Assembly (NCBI RefSeq): GCF_014836875.1
Contig: NZ_JACSQC010000002.1
Location: 574,834 to 638,833, forward strand
DNA length: 64,000 nt
Source: Arthrobacter pullicola
GTDB taxonomy: Bacteria > Actinomycetota > Actinomycetes > Actinomycetales > Micrococcaceae
Reading direction: 5' to 3'
A program made the translations under genes and the position numbers. The notes under the pieces are model-generated. The model worked only from the letters and a program-made list of their open reading frames with translations, was not told where the DNA came from and ran no database searches. Shown in pieces: positions 33,602 to 42,503 of this stretch (within the stretch, counting starts at the first letter, position 1; every line of letters begins with the position of its first letter).

Positions 33602-34905
33602 CGGCGCTCCGTGGTTGCTGCAGTGGTTGCAGTCGTGGCAGCGGCCGGAACAGCGCCAGTCACGGCGGCCAGGGCGGCTTCGAAGCGCTCCAGCCCCAGG
33701 CCGATTTCCTCGGCAGTGACCACCAGGGCCGGGATCAGCCGGACCACGTTGCCGGCCGGGCCGCAGGTCAGGGTCAGCAGGCCCTGGTCCGTGGTGGCCT
33801 GCTGCACCGCGGCGGCGGTCGCAGCGTCCGGTTTGCCGTCCGTGGCGGTGAACTCGATGCCCTGCATCAGGCCGCGCCCGCGGACGTCGCCGATCACCGG
33901 GAACCGGGCCTGGATCTCCCGCAGCCCGGCCTGCAGCTGTTCGCCGCGGACCCGCGAGTTCTCCACCAGCCCTTCCTCCCGCACCACTTCCAGGGTGGCG
34001 ACGCCGGCGGCAGCGGACACGGCATTGCCGCCGTAGGTGCCGCCCTGCGAACCCGGCCAGGCCTTGGACATGGTCTCGGTGGACGCGGCGATGGCGGAAA
34101 TCGGGAAGCCCGAGGCAATACCCTTGGCGGTGATGAGGATGTCCGGGGTGGCACTGGAGTACTGGTGGCCCCAGAATTTTCCGGTGCGGCCCACGCCGGC
34201 CTGGACCTCGTCGAAGATCAGCTGGATGCCGAACTTGTCCGCGCGCTCGCGCAGTCCCTCCAGAAACGCGCGCGGGGTGGGCAGGTAGCCGCCGTCGCCC
34301 AGCGCGGGTTCAATCAGGAACGCAGCGGTGTCCTTGGGATCGGTGCGGGTCTGGAGCAGGTAGTCGAGCTCCTGCAATGCGAAGGCGACGGCGGTGTCTT
34401 CGTCCCAGCCGTAGCGGTACGCGTAGGGGAAGGCGGACATGTGGACGCCGGCCATCAGCGGCGCGAAGCCGGCGGAAAACTTGGTGCCCGCCGTCGTCAG
34501 TGAGGCGGCAGCGACGGTGCGGCCGTGGAACCCGCCCTGGAACACCACAATGTTGGGCCGGCCGGTGGCCATGCGGGCCAGCCGGACCGCGGCTTCCACG
34601 GCTTCGGAGCCGGAGTTGGCGTAGAAGACGGAGTCCAGTCCGGCCGGGAGGACCTCGCCCAGCTTCTCGGTCAGCTCGAGCAGTGGTTTGTGCATCACGG
34701 TGGTGTACTGCGCGTGGATGATCTTGCCGACCTGCTCCCGGGCGGCGGCCACCACCTTCGGGTGGCAGTGCCCGGTGCTGGTGACGCCGATTCCCGTGGT
34801 GAAGTCCAGGTAGGACCTGCCGTCGGTCCCGTGGATCCAGCTGCCGAGGGCATGGTCCACGATCACCGGGGTTGCTTGCTTGAGGGCGGGGCTGAGGGAA
34901 GTCAT
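33598..34905 (-). CDS. Class III omega-aminotransferase (GabT / diaminobutyrate-type)
   Basis: About 435 residues from ATG 34905 (MTSLSPALKQATPVIVDHAL). PLP-enzyme features: FYANSGSEAVEAAVRLAR, GGFHGRT, IFDEVQAGVGRTGKF and the Schiff-base lysine in ITAKGIASGFP. The family includes GABA and diaminobutyrate (DoeD) transaminases; with a semialdehyde dehydrogenase two genes downstream it should make a semialdehyde from an omega-amino acid. It is the first gene of the minus-strand operon, divergent from the gene at 34971. Confidence 0.87.
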   Translation of the reverse strand: MTSLSPALKQATPVIVDHALGSWIHGTDGRSYLDFTTGIGVTSTGHCHPKVVAAAREQVGKIIHAQYTTVMHKPLLELTEKLGEVLPAGLDSVFYANSGSEAVEAAVRLARMATGRPNIVVFQGGFHGRTVAAASLTTAGTKFSAGFAPLMAGVHMSAFPYAYRYGWDEDTAVAFALQELDYLLQTRTDPKDTAAFLIEPALGDGGYLPTPRAFLEGLRERADKFGIQLIFDEVQAGVGRTGKFWGHQYSSATPDILITAKGIASGFPISAIAASTETMSKAWPGSQGGTYGGNAVSAAAGVATLEVVREEGLVENSRVRGEQLQAGLREIQARFPVIGDVRGRGLMQGIEFTATDGKPDAATAAAVQQATTDQGLLTLTCGPAGNVVRLIPALVVTAEEIGLGLERFEAALAAVTGAVPAAATTATTAATTERR

Positions 34906-34934
34906 GCCGTTATGATGCAGGTCACATCTGTCTA

Positions 34935-34962
34935 TTGTCAACAATCCTGCAATAGGGATACG
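34935..34962. promoter_or_regulatory. Divergent promoter with candidate GntR operator
   Basis: TTGTCAACAA at 34935-34944 is a TTGT-N2-ACAA palindrome of the kind bound by FCD-type GntR proteins, and it is followed by TCCTGCAAT. The nearly identical TTGTCTACAATCCT lies at 40606-40619, upstream of the cluster's own GntR gene. In the plus direction TTGTCA can serve as -35 with GATACG 16 bases later, so a bound regulator would block the gene at 34971 and probably also the divergent aminotransferase operon. Confidence 0.55.
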
Positions 34963-34970
34963 GTTGTGGC

Positions 34971-35954
34971 GTGAGTAACACTGTGAGCAAACCCCGTGTG
35001 GTTCTTCTTTCCGCCCAGGGCGTGGCCCTTCCCTTCAATCTGGACGCCCTTGAGGCCGTGGCGGACGTGACCGTGACCGACGCCGGGGGCCTTCCCCGGG
35101 CAGTTGCCGGCGCCGACGTCCTGTTCCTTTGGGACTTCTTCTCCTCCGCGCTTCAAGATGCGTGGCCGCACGCCGACGCGCTGAAGTGGGTGCATGTGGC
35201 CGCCGCCGGGGTGGACGCCATGCTGTTCGAGGAGCTGCGGTCCTCCGGCGTGGTGCTCACCAACGCGCACGGCACGTTCGACCAGCCGATCGCCGAGTTT
35301 GTGCTGGCCTCAATCCTGGCGCACAACAAGCAGCTGCACCTGAGCAAGCGGCTGCAGCAGGACTCGGTCTGGAAGCACCGCGAGCTGACCCGCACCGCAG
35401 GATCGCGGGCGCTGGTGGTCGGCACCGGCGGAATCGGCCGTGCCACGGCCCGGCTCCTGCGGGCCGTGGGCCTGGAGGTGCGCGGTGTGGGACGGACCCC
35501 GCGGGAGCAGGATCCGGACTTCGGCACGGTCGCGGCCAGCTCGGATCTCGCCGAGCACGCGGGCTGGGCAGACCACGTGGTCCTGGCCGCCCCGCTCACC
35601 GAACAGACCCGCGATCTGGTGGACGACGTCGTCCTGGCCGCCATGCAGCCCAGCGCGCACCTTATTAACGTCGGCCGCGGTGCCCTAGTGGACGAAGACG
35701 CACTGCTCCAGGCGCTGCGCCGGGGGCAGATCGCCGCCGCGTCGCTGGACGTGTTCCGCGAAGAGCCGCTGCCGGTGTCCCATCCCTTCTGGGGCCTGGA
35801 GAACGTCCACCTGTCCGCTCACATGTGCGGCGACGTCGTCGGCTGGCGCGACGCGCTCGCCCGGCAGTTCCAGGACAACCTGGAACGCTGGACGACCGGC
35901 GCGGATCTGGCCAATGTGGTGGACAAGCAGCGCGGCTACGTGAGCAGCAGATAA
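34971..35954 (+). CDS. D-isomer-specific 2-hydroxyacid dehydrogenase, NAD-binding
   Basis: 327 residues, GTG start close behind the promoter. The Rossmann motif VVGTGGIGRATARLLRAVG lies at ~145-163. The active-site set is present as NVGRGALVDE (Arg), FREEPLP (Glu) and SAHMCGD (His). It interconverts 2-oxo and D-2-hydroxy acids. Together with the FAD/Fe-S hydroxyacid oxidase on the other strand it suggests that a D-2-hydroxy acid arises in this pathway. The ribosome-binding site is weak, so translation may start near the 5' end of the message. Confidence 0.88.
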   Translation: MSNTVSKPRVVLLSAQGVALPFNLDALEAVADVTVTDAGGLPRAVAGADVLFLWDFFSSALQDAWPHADALKWVHVAAAGVDAMLFEELRSSGVVLTNAHGTFDQPIAEFVLASILAHNKQLHLSKRLQQDSVWKHRELTRTAGSRALVVGTGGIGRATARLLRAVGLEVRGVGRTPREQDPDFGTVAASSDLAEHAGWADHVVLAAPLTEQTRDLVDDVVLAAMQPSAHLINVGRGALVDEDALLQALRRGQIAAASLDVFREEPLPVSHPFWGLENVHLSAHMCGDVVGWRDALARQFQDNLERWTTGADLANVVDKQRGYVSSR

Positions 35955-36050
35955 GCGCATACTCAGTTCTCTCAGTCTCTAAGGTCCTACTCAGCTCCAG
36001 CCTCGCCACCGTCGTCGAGGTCAAACCAACAACTATGTGGAGGTGCCCGC

Positions 36051-37232
36051 TTGCTGTTCAGCCAAGAGGAATACGATGCCCGGCTCGCCGGGGTCCGCGC
36101 GCGGATGGCGCGGCAGGGGCTTTCCGCCCTGCTGGTGACCGATCCGGCCAATCTCTACTACCTCACCGGATACAACGCCTGGTCCTTCTACACACCGCAG
36201 GTGCTCTTCGTTCCTGCGGACGGGCCCATGCTGCTGTTCACCCGCGAAATGGACGCCGGCGGCGCGACCCGCACCAGCTGGCTTCCGCCGGAAAACATTG
36301 TGGGCTACCCGGAGCGCTATGTGCACCGCCCGCACCTGCACCCCTTTGACTGGGTGGCATTCGCCCTCCGCGAGCGCCACCTGATCGCTCCGGCCGCAGC
36401 GGGCTGCGTGGGCCTGGAAATGGACTCGCACTTCTTCTCCCCCAAGGCCTACCGCTCTCTGGTCAACGCCGTGCCGGAATGGACGCTGGTGGACTGCTTC
36501 GAACTGGTGAACTGGGTCCGCTCGGTCAAGTCCCCCGCGGAGCTTGAGCTGATGCGCCAGGCCGCCCGGATCTGCAACGGCGCCATGGAAGCGGCCGTCG
36601 CGGGCATCGCCGTCGGCGTCCGCCAGTGCGACGCCGCCGCCGCCATCAGCTCGGCGCAGATTTCCGGTGTGGACGGCATCGGCGGGGACTACCCCGCGAT
36701 CGTGCCGATGCTGCCCACCGGCGAGGCGGCGGACACCCCGCACCTGACCTGGAGCGAGGAGAGGTTCGAGGCCGGGCAGGCCGTGGTGGTGGAACTCGCC
36801 GGTGCGTACCACCGCTATCACGCGCCGCTGGCCCGCACCGTGGTGCTGGGGCCGCCGTCGGACCGGCTCGCAAAACTGGCCGACGCCGTCGCCGACGGAC
36901 TGGATGCCGTCCTCACCGAAGTCCAGCCCGGCGTGCCGGTGCACGAGCTCGCCCGGACCTGGAACCGGACGCTGGCCAAGTACGGCTTGGAAAAGCCCTC
37001 CCGCATCGGGTACTCGATCGGCATCGGCTATCCGCCGGACTGGGGCGAACGCACCATCTCCCTCCGCTCTGAGGACGAGACCGTCCTGGCGGAAAACATG
37101 ACCTTCCATCTGATCGGCGGTATGTGGATGGATAACTACGGCTACGAACTCTCCGAATCAATCCGCGTCAGCCCCGACGGCGTGGAACCCCTTACCAGCT
37201 TCCCGCGGGAACTGCTCCAGAAAGGCAGCTAG
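36051..37232 (+). CDS. M24-family hydrolase, probably ectoine hydrolase (DoeA-like)
   Basis: 393 residues, TTG start with GGAGG (36039-36043) 7 bases upstream. An N-terminal creatinase-like domain (LLVTDPANLYYLTGYNAWSF) is followed by a pita-bread domain. Segments closely match the DoeA/EutD ectoine hydrolases as I remember them: GGDYPAIVPMLPTGEA, ADTPHLTW, YHAPLARTVVLGPP, GYSIGIGYPPDWGERTISLR and MTFHLIGGMWM. DoeA opens the ectoine ring to N-acetyl-2,4-diaminobutyrate. A general Xaa-Pro peptidase is less likely given these motifs. It is followed after 3 bases by an aminotransferase and then an M20 deacetylase. Confidence 0.75.
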   Translation: MLFSQEEYDARLAGVRARMARQGLSALLVTDPANLYYLTGYNAWSFYTPQVLFVPADGPMLLFTREMDAGGATRTSWLPPENIVGYPERYVHRPHLHPFDWVAFALRERHLIAPAAAGCVGLEMDSHFFSPKAYRSLVNAVPEWTLVDCFELVNWVRSVKSPAELELMRQAARICNGAMEAAVAGIAVGVRQCDAAAAISSAQISGVDGIGGDYPAIVPMLPTGEAADTPHLTWSEERFEAGQAVVVELAGAYHRYHAPLARTVVLGPPSDRLAKLADAVADGLDAVLTEVQPGVPVHELARTWNRTLAKYGLEKPSRIGYSIGIGYPPDWGERTISLRSEDETVLAENMTFHLIGGMWMDNYGYELSESIRVSPDGVEPLTSFPRELLQKGS

Positions 37233-37235
37233 CCC

Positions 37236-38498
37236 ATGACCCTGAACTCCCTTGACGCTTCCGCCACCAGCCCGCGGGCCGAACTCCCGCTGGCGGACCG
37301 GGCAGCCAGCCTGGTCGGTTCCGTGATCGATTCCAGCACCTCGCTGCTGGCCTCGCAGACCCATGACATTGTGCGTTTCGCGATGGGCTCCCCCGCAGAC
37401 GAGGCGGTGCCGCTGGAGGTGTTCCGCGACATCAACGCGCAGGTCCTGGACCACAGTTCCCTGACCTACGGCGCCACCGAGGGCGAACCGGTGCTGCTCA
37501 ACGCCCTGGTGGACTATCTGGCCGGCACCTCGGACCCGGTGGACCCCGAACGGATCACCATCACCGCCGGCGGGATGCAGGGCCTGGATCTGGCCTGCAA
37601 GATCTTCATCAACCCCGGCGACCTCGTGATCGTGGAAAGCCCCACCTACACCAACGGCAGCGCCACCGCCCTGAGCTACGGCGCCGAGCTGCTGGAAGTT
37701 CCGGTTGACCAGGACGGCCTGATCGTGGAGGCACTGCCGGAGCTCGTGGCCGCCGCCGGCCGCACCCCCAAGGCCATCTACACCATCCCCAACTTCCAGA
37801 ACCCTTCCGGCGTGACGCTCTCCCTGCCGCGCCGGCAGCGGCTGCTGGAGCTCGCGCACGAGTGGAACGCCGTCATCATCGACGACGATCCGTACGGACT
37901 GCTGCGTTTCCAGGGCGAGGACCTGCCGTCCCTGCAGGCGCTGAGCCCCGGCGATCCGTTGCTGTTCTCCGTCCGCACCTTCTCCAAAATCCTGGCTCCG
38001 GGCCTGCGCGTGGGTTGGGTGGACACCGATCCGGCGGTCCGCCAGCTGGTCATCAACGCCAAGCAGGCCATGGACACCTGCACCAACGTCCCAGCCCAGC
38101 ATCTGGTGGCCGAGTTCATCCGCCGCGGCGGCCTGGACAATCATCTGGCCGGGCTCCGTGTGGAGTACAAACGCCGCAAGGACGCCATGCAGCAGAATCT
38201 GCGCCGGCACCTTGGCAGCCGGATCACCACCACCGACCCCGAGGGCGGCTTTTTCCTCTGGCTCACCCTGCAGGGCGAGGACGCACGGATCTCCACTCAG
38301 AAACTGTTCGAAACGGCCCTGGCTGAGGGGGTGGCGTTTATCCCCGGTCCGGCCCTTTCGGCCAGCGGAAAGTTCGACGACGCCCTGCGTTTGTGCTTCG
38401 CGTCCACCACTCCGGAGCGGGCTGAGGAAGGAATTCTCCGGCTGCGCCAGGCGATGGACCGGGAACTGGCGGCGGTCAAGGGCGGATCGGGGACATGA
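37236..38498 (+). CDS. PLP-dependent class I/II aminotransferase (MocR/2-aminoadipate type, no HTH)
   Basis: 420 residues. The fold-type-I core is clear: LTYGATEGEPVLLNALVDYL, YTIPNFQNPSGVTLSL, IIDDDPYGLLRF and the PLP lysine in VRTFSKILAPGLRVGW. This family includes 2-aminoadipate and multi-substrate transaminases and the C-terminal domain of MocR regulators, but no winged helix precedes it here, so it should be an enzyme. It starts 3 bases after the M24 gene and overlaps the M20 gene by 4 bp. It may handle diaminobutyrate or an alpha-amino intermediate. Confidence 0.87.
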   Translation: MTLNSLDASATSPRAELPLADRAASLVGSVIDSSTSLLASQTHDIVRFAMGSPADEAVPLEVFRDINAQVLDHSSLTYGATEGEPVLLNALVDYLAGTSDPVDPERITITAGGMQGLDLACKIFINPGDLVIVESPTYTNGSATALSYGAELLEVPVDQDGLIVEALPELVAAAGRTPKAIYTIPNFQNPSGVTLSLPRRQRLLELAHEWNAVIIDDDPYGLLRFQGEDLPSLQALSPGDPLLFSVRTFSKILAPGLRVGWVDTDPAVRQLVINAKQAMDTCTNVPAQHLVAEFIRRGGLDNHLAGLRVEYKRRKDAMQQNLRRHLGSRITTTDPEGGFFLWLTLQGEDARISTQKLFETALAEGVAFIPGPALSASGKFDDALRLCFASTTPERAEEGILRLRQAMDRELAAVKGGSGT

Positions 38499-39778
38499 GC
38501 GCCCTGCCCCGCGTGAAGGACAAGGCTGGCCTTTCCGGCCTGGAGGAAAAGGTCCTGAGCCTGATCAGCGAGACGGACCTCGTCGCACTGACCTCTGCGC
38601 TGGTCGCGGCCGGAGGCGAGAATCCCGGCGGCGCGTATACACGGGGCACCGAGGAAGCCACCGTGGCCGTGCTGGCGGACTTCTGCCGCGGCGCCGGCTT
38701 GGAGGTCTCCACGGATCTGGTGGCTCCGGGCCGGCCGAATCTCACCGCCGTCCTGCCCGGCCGGAAGCAACCCGGCGGAACCCAGCCGCGCGCAACCCAG
38801 CCGGGGCTGCTCTTCCTGGGGCACTCCGACGTCGTGCCCGCCGGAGCCGGCTGGGACCGGCCACCGTTTCAGCCGTATCTCCGGGACGGCCGGCTGTTCG
38901 GCCGGGGCTCCACGGACATGAAGGGCGGACTGGCTGCGGTGCTGATCGCGTTTCAGGCGCTCCGGGCCGCCGGCGTCGAGCTGCTCGGCGGCGCTGCCCT
39001 GGCCTGCACCGTGGACGAGGAGGACCTGGGCATCGGCATCCGTGCCTACACGGCCGCGGCCCGGGTATCCGCGGCAATCGACGACCGGCGGTTCCCCTAC
39101 TCCGCGTGCGTGGTGGCGGAGCCGACCGATCTGGAGACGGTGATCGCCTGCCGCGGGGACAGCTATCTGGAGCTGACCGTCACCGGGAGGTCGGCGCACT
39201 CCGGCCGGCCCGCGGACGGCCGCAACGCCATCGACGCCGCGGCGAAGATCCTGGACCTGGTCCGCGCAGACCATGCCCGTCTGCAGGCCGACGCCGATCC
39301 GCTGCTGGGTTCCGGCACCTGGAACATCGGGCTCATCCGCGGCGGCACCGGCATCTCCATGGTGGCGGCGGAGTGCACGGTGTCACTCGACCGCCGGCTG
39401 CTGCCTGATGAGGACCCCCAGCTGATTCTCGAGACTCTGCTGGCCCGGATCCGTGAAGCCGGAATCGATGCGGACGGCATCTCGGTGACGGGCGCCGTGA
39501 CCATGGAGATGCCCGGCTTCCGCACACCGGCGTCGCACCCGCTGGTGACCAGTGCAGTGTCCGCGCTGGCCGACGTCGGCGTTACCAGCACTGTCACCGG
39601 CTGGTCCGCGGCGTGCGACGGCGGCTTCATTTCCCGCGATCTCGGCCTGCCGGTGATCGTGATGGGCCCGGGCGGACTCAACGACCAGGCACACCAGGTC
39701 AACGAGTCGGTCAGCATTGCTGAATTGCTCGCCGCCGCGCGGGCCTACGCACTGATGTGCCTGCGCCACGGCGCGTAG
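38495..39778 (+). CDS. M20-family amidohydrolase / deacetylase (ArgE/DapE-like)
   Basis: 427 residues. Metal and catalytic motifs: LGHSDVVPAG with the first His-x-Asp, GRGSTDMKGGLAAV with the bridging Asp, VDEEDLG with the general-base Glu pair and VVAEPTD. Between ~190 and 310 lies the dimerisation lid (LTVTGRSAHSGRP). Such enzymes remove acyl groups from N-acyl amino acids. In this operon it could deacetylate N-acetyl-diaminobutyrate, a job done by an AstE/AspA-type DoeB in described ectoine clusters. Start overlaps the previous stop by 4 bp. Confidence 0.87.
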   Translation: MSALPRVKDKAGLSGLEEKVLSLISETDLVALTSALVAAGGENPGGAYTRGTEEATVAVLADFCRGAGLEVSTDLVAPGRPNLTAVLPGRKQPGGTQPRATQPGLLFLGHSDVVPAGAGWDRPPFQPYLRDGRLFGRGSTDMKGGLAAVLIAFQALRAAGVELLGGAALACTVDEEDLGIGIRAYTAAARVSAAIDDRRFPYSACVVAEPTDLETVIACRGDSYLELTVTGRSAHSGRPADGRNAIDAAAKILDLVRADHARLQADADPLLGSGTWNIGLIRGGTGISMVAAECTVSLDRRLLPDEDPQLILETLLARIREAGIDADGISVTGAVTMEMPGFRTPASHPLVTSAVSALADVGVTSTVTGWSAACDGGFISRDLGLPVIVMGPGGLNDQAHQVNESVSIAELLAAARAYALMCLRHGA

Positions 39779-39857
39779 CGGGGTTGGGTGCCGGGGACAT
39801 ACCCGGTCGGTCCGCGGGCACGGATTCCCGCGCGGCCCCTAACGCCGTCGCGGGCCC

Positions 39858-40577
39858 CTACGCCGTCGCGGCCTGCGGGGTGCTGCCGCCGGTGAGCCGC
39901 TGCAGGGCATCGTCCATGTGGGTGATCAGCAGCCGGCCGACGAGCTCCTGGTCCCCCGCGGCCAAGGCTTCGGCAATGGCCTGATGCTCGTCCACGCGGG
40001 TCTGCGGGTCCGGATACCGTCGCTCCAACGCCGTGAGGCACATCCTGGTCTCGGTCAGCAGGGTGTTGTGCATCCGGGTGAGCCGCGGACTTTCGGCGGC
40101 GGCAACCAGCGTGGAGTGGTACGCCATATCGGCCTCTGACATGGCGTCCAGGTCACCTTTGAGGGCGGCTTCCTTCATGGTCCGCACCGTCTGCAGCAGC
40201 GTGGCCGCGACCTCCTGGCCGCCCCGCTGCAGGATCAGTTCCGCGGCGGCCCGTTCGACGGCGGTGCGCGCCACGTACATGTCCCGCACTTCTTCATCGG
40301 TCATGGTGATGACAAAAAGCCCGCGGTTCCGGATGCTGATCAGCAGTCCCTCCTGGGTGAGGCGCTGCATGGCCTCCCGCAGTGGACCACGGCTCACTCC
40401 CAGTTCCTTGGCCAGCTCCATTTCGACCAGTTGACTGCCGGGGGCGATCTGTCCACGTCCAATGGCGGTACGCAGTTTGCCGGCGATGATCGACGGCGTT
40501 GACTCGCGTTCCACGGGATCGAAAATTGCCATCGGGACCACATTCCGCTCGGGGCTCCGGGGCTGATCCCGGGCCAT
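39858..40577 (-). CDS. GntR-family regulator, FCD subfamily, of the catabolic cluster
   Basis: 239 residues from ATG 40577; ATG 40532 (MAIFDPVERES) is an alternative. The winged helix (MELAKELGVSRGPLREAMQ) is at ~52-70, followed by the helical FCD ligand domain with DMAYHSTLV and a late DEHQAIAEAL, the usual metal-site positions. Convergent with the M20 gene. A TTGT-N2-ACAA site about 30 bases upstream matches the one between 34905 and 34971, so it probably represses both its own gene and the divergon. Confidence 0.9.
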   Translation of the reverse strand: MARDQPRSPERNVVPMAIFDPVERESTPSIIAGKLRTAIGRGQIAPGSQLVEMELAKELGVSRGPLREAMQRLTQEGLLISIRNRGLFVITMTDEEVRDMYVARTAVERAAAELILQRGGQEVAATLLQTVRTMKEAALKGDLDAMSEADMAYHSTLVAAAESPRLTRMHNTLLTETRMCLTALERRYPDPQTRVDEHQAIAEALAAGDQELVGRLLITHMDDALQRLTGGSTPQAATA

Positions 40578-40605
40578 GTAGGAACCGCTCAGGGCGGATC
40601 AAAAC

Positions 40606-40615
40606 TTGTCTACAA
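40606..40615. promoter_or_regulatory. Candidate GntR auto-regulatory operator
   Basis: TTGTCTACAA, followed by TCCTACATT, repeats the TTGTCAACAATCCTGCAAT of 34935-34953 with few changes over about 19 bases. Position just upstream of the GntR start fits autoregulation. Confidence 0.55.
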
Positions 40616-40774
40616 TCCTACATTGATGGACGATGCTTGCCCGGTATATTGCGAAAATCAGGGCTCTTATTCCCCGGTACGGGGAGTCGCCTGTTGTTGG
40701 CGTCCCGTCTATTGATACCGGCGGCTTGAGGTTTTACACGGGGATCGCGGAACCGGCTCACCCCACAACCCGGG

Positions 40775-41227
40775 TTAGCCGCGGCGGCGGAAAGTCACAG
40801 CCTGCACGGTCAGCAGGGTGAAGGCACCGATAACGCCAAAGAGGAAAAGAAACGGGCCCATGCTGAACAGGTTGAGGAGGAACGTGTTCGATGACCCCGT
40901 GCTGTCGGGATTGGCCGGGTCGTAGTATTGCCGGCTGGCGTCAAGGATTCCCGCCATACTGCCCACACCGAGGACCAGAGCGACGGCGACGAACCCCCAG
41001 GCCGCTGCAAGATAGGGGTTGAACCGCCGCGGCTGCGGCACCCCTTCGACGGGCATCCCATCAGCCGGTGTCCCCTCAGCTCCGTCCACACCGGACCGTG
41101 TCGCAGACCCACGAGGCACGCCGGCCGCGCCGTCGGCATTGCGATGGGCTCCGGCCTGCGCAGCCCCGCCCTCCGGCCGCGCGTACAGGTCGTGATCCGC
41201 CTCGTCAGGCGTACGTGAAGTCCCCAT
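40775..41227 (-). CDS. Small C-terminally anchored membrane protein (paralogue of 53286-54020)
   Basis: 150 residues from ATG 41227 (MGTSRTPDEADHDLYARPEG). A hydrophilic N-terminal half is followed by RRFNPYLAAAWGFVAVALVL (first membrane segment) and NLFSMGPFLFLFGVIGAFTL (second), ending in a basic tail. The product encoded at 53286-54020 has the same architecture and near-identical motifs. The 20 or so bases before both start codons are also almost identical. No known domain; both look like Micrococcaceae-specific membrane proteins. Confidence 0.75.
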   Translation of the reverse strand: MGTSRTPDEADHDLYARPEGGAAQAGAHRNADGAAGVPRGSATRSGVDGAEGTPADGMPVEGVPQPRRFNPYLAAAWGFVAVALVLGVGSMAGILDASRQYYDPANPDSTGSSNTFLLNLFSMGPFLFLFGVIGAFTLLTVQAVTFRRRG

Positions 41228-41294
41228 AGCGGCGAGCCTACCCGACCACCCCGGCGTTCCTACCGATCCCCAGCACTCCGGCCCGGCACCCCGC

Positions 41295-42503
41295 TTACCG
41301 CGCACCCCTCCCCCGCCGGGCAAACCCGAATGCCACCGCGGCCAGCAGCACCAGGCCCTTGATGACCTGCTGCCACGCGGCGTCCACAGACAGGATGGAC
41401 AGGCCCTGGTTCAGCACACCCATCACCAGGCCGCCGATCACCGCACCCACCACCGTGCCCACACCGCCCTGCACCGACGCACCGCCAATAAAGACGGCGG
41501 CAATCGCGTCCAGCTCAAACCCGCCGCCGGCGGACGCCACCGCACCGCCGGCACGCGCAGTGCTGACGATGGCGGCCAGCCCGGCGAGGAAACCCATGTT
41601 TACGAACACCATAAAGTTGACCCAGCGCGTCTTCACCCCGGACATCAGGGCGGCGTTTAGGTTCCCGCCCATCGCGTAGATGTGCCGGCCGAACACGGTC
41701 CGGTTCAGCAGGAACGAATACGCCAGCACCAGGGCGGCAAGGATGATCAGGATGATCGGCGTCCCGCGGTTGTACGCCAGCAGATAGCACAGGTACATGA
41801 TCGCGGCGACGGCCACGGCGTTCTTGAACACGAAGGACGCCGTGCGTTCCCGCGGCAGGTCCAGCTTCTTCAGGTCGCTGCGGGCTTTGACCTGCTGCAC
41901 CACCAGCGCCACCGAGGCGAGCGCACCGATGCCCAGGGTGAGCAGGTCCGGGGTTCCCGTCACCGGCAGCGTGCCGGAGCCGATCGCGTTGAACTGGCGT
42001 GGCAGGCCGCTGATCGTTCCGCCGGTGAGCAGGATCAGCGCCACCCCGCGGAACACCAGCATCCCGGCCAGCGTCACAATGAACGCCGGAATCCCCACAA
42101 ACGCCACCCAAAAGCCCTGCCAGGCACCAATCAGCGCCCCCACCAGCAGGGACACAACGACGGCGGCCCACCAGGGCAGGCCCCAGCTGTTCATTGACAG
42201 CGCGGCAATTGCCCCCACCGTGGCAACCACCGAACCCACCGACAGGTCGATGTGCCCGGCGATAATCACCATGACCATGCCGATGGCCAGGATCAGCACG
42301 TAAGCGTTCTGCTGGATGAGGTTGCTGACGTTGCCCGGGTAGAGCAGCCGCCCGCCGGTCAGGACCTGGAAGAGCAGCACAATCACCACCAGTGCGGCCA
42401 GGATGCCGTATTGGCGCAGGTCGATCCGCATCCGTTTGCGCCCGGTGCCGTTCGGCGGCGGCGGGAGCGGGGATTTGGCCTGTTCGGAAGTTGTGGTGGT
42501 CAC
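41295..42503 (-). CDS. mmsB: Multiple-monosaccharide ABC transporter permease (MmsB/GguB)
   Basis: 402 residues with about ten membrane helices, XylH/RbsC-type permease. Features: [56 protein letters not shown] and [18 protein letters not shown]. The long form with a cytoplasmic insert around 190-220 is typical of GguB/MmsB. Start overlaps the ATPase stop by 4 bp. It works with the ATPase and ChvE-type binding protein encoded upstream to import sugars such as galactose, arabinose or xylose. Confidence 0.9.
   Translation of the reverse strand: MTTTTSEQAKSPLPPPPNGTGRKRMRIDLRQYGILAALVVIVLLFQVLTGGRLLYPGNVSNLIQQNAYVLILAIGMVMVIIAGHIDLSVGSVVATVGAIAALSMNSWGLPWWAAVVVSLLVGALIGAWQGFWVAFVGIPAFIVTLAGMLVFRGVALILLTGGTISGLPRQFNAIGSGTLPVTGTPDLLTLGIGALASVALVVQQVKARSDLKKLDLPRERTASFVFKNAVAVAAIMYLCYLLAYNRGTPIILIILAALVLAYSFLLNRTVFGRHIYAMGGNLNAALMSGVKTRWVNFMVFVNMGFLAGLAAIVSTARAGGAVASAGGGFELDAIAAVFIGGASVQGGVGTVVGAVIGGLVMGVLNQGLSILSVDAAWQQVIKGLVLLAAVAFGFARRGRGAR

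Noticed and set aside
31577-34036. 819-codon open frame on the plus strand
   Set aside because: Antisense shadow of the FAD/Fe-S fusion oxidoreductase and aminotransferase; composition not protein-like.
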